64,000 nt of DNA. It comes from Ectocarpus siliculosus. Its lineage: Eukaryota; Sar; Phaeophyceae; Ectocarpales; Ectocarpaceae. The notes under the pieces were generated by a model. That model was not told where the DNA came from and did no database searches. It worked only from the letters and a program-made list of their open reading frames with translations. This document shows, in pieces, positions 62,055 through 64,000 of the stretch; position 1 is the stretch's first letter, and the number at the start of each line of letters is the position of its first letter. The position numbers were made by a program, and so were the translations under genes. The DNA is taken from contig FN649747.1 of assembly GCA_000310025.1 (NCBI GenBank), positions 1,989,478 to 2,053,477 of the forward strand, written 5' to 3'.

Positions 62055-64000
62055 TCACTCGGCGTACCACCCCCACATGAACACGCCTTCGAGTCGGACC
62101 TCGAGCCCGTTCTCGACGACGTGGAGGGAGTACATGGTGCTGACGGGGGCACCGTCGCCATTGCCTTTGCTGTCGTCGTCGTCGTCGCTTCTGGCCTTGT
62201 TGTCGGTCTTGCCGTTGCCCTTGCCGCGGCGGCCGAGACGCCCGAAGACGTCCTTGATCTTCTTGACCGGCTTTGACTTGGCCACCTTCCTCTGCAGCCA
62301 GCTCTCCTTCTTCTTGGTCCACATGGGGTTTCTTTTCTGCACGACGACGAGATCACCGACGGTCACCAGCTGGGCAAGTAGGCAGCGATGCAATGGAGCA
62401 AAAAGGATAGCTGTAAGCACGATGATCAAAGAACATGTCATGAAGCATGGACTAGGCACAATGCACTACACGGACGTAACAGAAAGAGGGCGTTGTTTTC
62501 TGGTAACCAGGAGGACTTGGTCAAAAGGCAAAATGAAAAACACACACGGACGATGAACAGCAGTGTGGGCCATGTTTACTGTAGTTCATGTCCTGCCGAA
62601 CACTTGGGCCTGCAGTACGCTTGGAAGATACGGTAGGTAAAGCAAAGGGCGAGATATTGCCAAGTGAATCAAGACGACAAACACCGGGCCTTCGTGTCGG
62701 AATAGAACCTATGCAGGCAGTAAGAAAGGTGATGGGGTTGGTAGAACGTCCTTCGACGAATCACGATACACACACAGAATGGCATTTCTCTTACGCACGC
62801 TAAATCAACCGCAGTAATCTACGCACGCAGATGGTGTTGGTGTTTCATGTTCAAATCGGTGCCACGTGCTTTCTGGCCGTGAAGCCCGACGTACACCTAC
62901 AGTAGAGTTCGAGGCCAAACAAAAACGCTTCGGCTGTCCTCTGACGATAGACCAATGGGATCACCCTGTGGGATCACCCAATCACCCATCGCACCTTCCC
63001 ACCAAACGCTGTTGCATTGTCTTCCTGCTCAGTACACCCAACTCACCACGTCCCCGGTGTTGGTGACCTTCAGAGCCACGTCGTCTCCCCAATACCTCCT
63101 CGCCTCGTCACCCCAATATCTCGTCACAGTGGCGGGAACGGCCTTGGCCTTGGCCTTGGTCTTGCCGCGACCGCTGGTGCTGGTGCTGGTGCTGGTGCTG
63201 GAGGCATCTTGACCGGCGTGTTCCTGCTTCGGGTCGCTGGAGTGGACTGCTGTTCAAGATCGAGTTTCGTCGGGAAAAGAGGCAAACACTAAACAAAGCC
63301 CGCCGAAACACGCCATCTAGCGATAATGTGTGAAAGGTCTCTATCGTAGAGAGGAGCGTGGACCTCTGTGTGCCAGCGAATCTGAGAAGTCGGGGCCCTC
63401 CGCGCAGCTCACGATGGCAGCAATGTTTGGCAGCTGGAGAATGGAAACATGAACAGGGTAGGTAGGTGTTGTTCTACTGGAGAGATCGGCGGCAACGCGC
63501 ACGTCAAGGCACGACGAGCTCTTGACGACATCACCTACTCCCATACCCTATCTAGAAAACCTCCCTACCCGGAAACGGCGACTTTCGAGAGATGGATGCA
63601 CTTGACGTGCCTGTACATGTACCAATTGACAACTCAGGTGCCTGGGATAAATCAAACACTTTTCTCCCTTCGGGGGGGGGGGAGACGCGTTCCTTGGAGG
63701 TATCTGTACCTGCGGTCGTCGGGTCTGCCTGCTGCTGCGGCATCGTTGTCTTCTCCGCCTCCTTCTCCTCCTCTTCCTCTTTCTCCATCTGAAGGTCCCT
63801 CTCCCTCTTCTTCGCGCGAAGCAGCTCGTCGAAGCCCCTCGCACATTTCTCCAGGTCGACTTCCATGTCCGTGGCCGTCTCTTTCTGCCACACCCTTAGC
63901 CTCTCCGAGCGCGCCATCATGTGGAGAACCTTGTCGTCGGTGGCCTGGCCCGAGTCGGCAAGGGCCAGGATCTTCAACTCCAAGCCCGGGTCCCCCCCGT
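62055..64000 (-). CDS. Unknown protein, C-terminal part (three exons; continues beyond the window)
   Basis: Exons (minus order): 64000-63710 (open at the edge), 63249-63047, 62369-62055. Phases match at both junctions (G|CA gives Ala; phase 0 at the second). The first segment is helical: SGQATDDKVLHMMARSERLR, then MEVDLEKCARGFDELLRAKK and an E/K-rich coiled coil. The second has an ST dipeptide run, a KAKAKA basic patch and a short repeat (RYWGDE, RYWGDD). The third has VGDLVVVQKRNPMWTKKK, a basic region ending in D/N/G-rich sequence, and a C-terminus ...VRLEGVFMWGWYAE. I do not recognise the family. It may be a coiled-coil scaffold or chromatin-type protein, but nothing proves this. Roughly 270 residues are visible. 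It is convergent with the DA1-like gene. Confidence 0.7.

Overview
This window is nuclear DNA from an intron-rich eukaryote. Genes are split into many short exons (18-136 codons, plus a few long low-complexity ones) joined at GT-AG or occasionally GC-AG borders. Most introns are 0.3-1.5 kb and the longest is 3.9 kb. Simple repeats, G/C homopolymers and small retroelement pieces are abundant. Three 100-base N gaps show it is a draft scaffold. Gene content (RPT4, Cdc20, a UIM-LIM-DA1 peptidase, an intron-rich DGQHR-domain gene), base composition and strand alternation fit a stramenopile, most likely a brown alga such as Ectocarpus. That assignment is inference.

I rebuilt gene models by hand from domain-bearing open frames, splice signals and codon phase. 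Phases closed exactly in all six main models. Left to right: an orphan + strand exon (489-624); a damaged minus-strand crotonase (dienoyl-CoA isomerase-like) exon (2222-2350) beside the first gap; a minus-strand LINE fragment (2560-3358); a + strand RING-H2 protein with a long Ser/Pro-rich tail (4549-14214); a minus-strand Cdc20/Cdh1-family APC/C activator (19465-26598); a + strand DGQHR-domain protein with a basic repeat-rich N-terminus (27045-35989); minus-strand RPT4, a 26S proteasome ATPase (37701-44779); a + strand DA1-like UIM-LIM-metallopeptidase (45105-57160); and a minus-strand gene of unknown function running off the right edge (62055-64000).

From RING-H2 onward the genes alternate + - + - + -. 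Two pairs are head to head with very short shared 5' regions: Cdc20/DGQHR, 446 bp, and RPT4/DA1-like, 325 bp. The other junctions are convergent and hold 1.7-5.3 kb of repeat-rich DNA. Four of the six genes belong to ubiquitin-proteasome biology (E3-type RING, APC/C activator, proteasome ATPase, ubiquitin-binding peptidase). Whether the grouping is functional or chance cannot be decided here.

Repeats include a 204-bp MITE with 24-bp inverted ends and TA flanks, short retroelements that share a 3' end with the LINE and end in poly(C), an (AAC)n-tailed SINE-like family, a three-copy family beside GT tracts, and several local tandem duplications. The stretch 34330-35330 and the gap flanks look like low-quality sequence, so frames across them should not be trusted.
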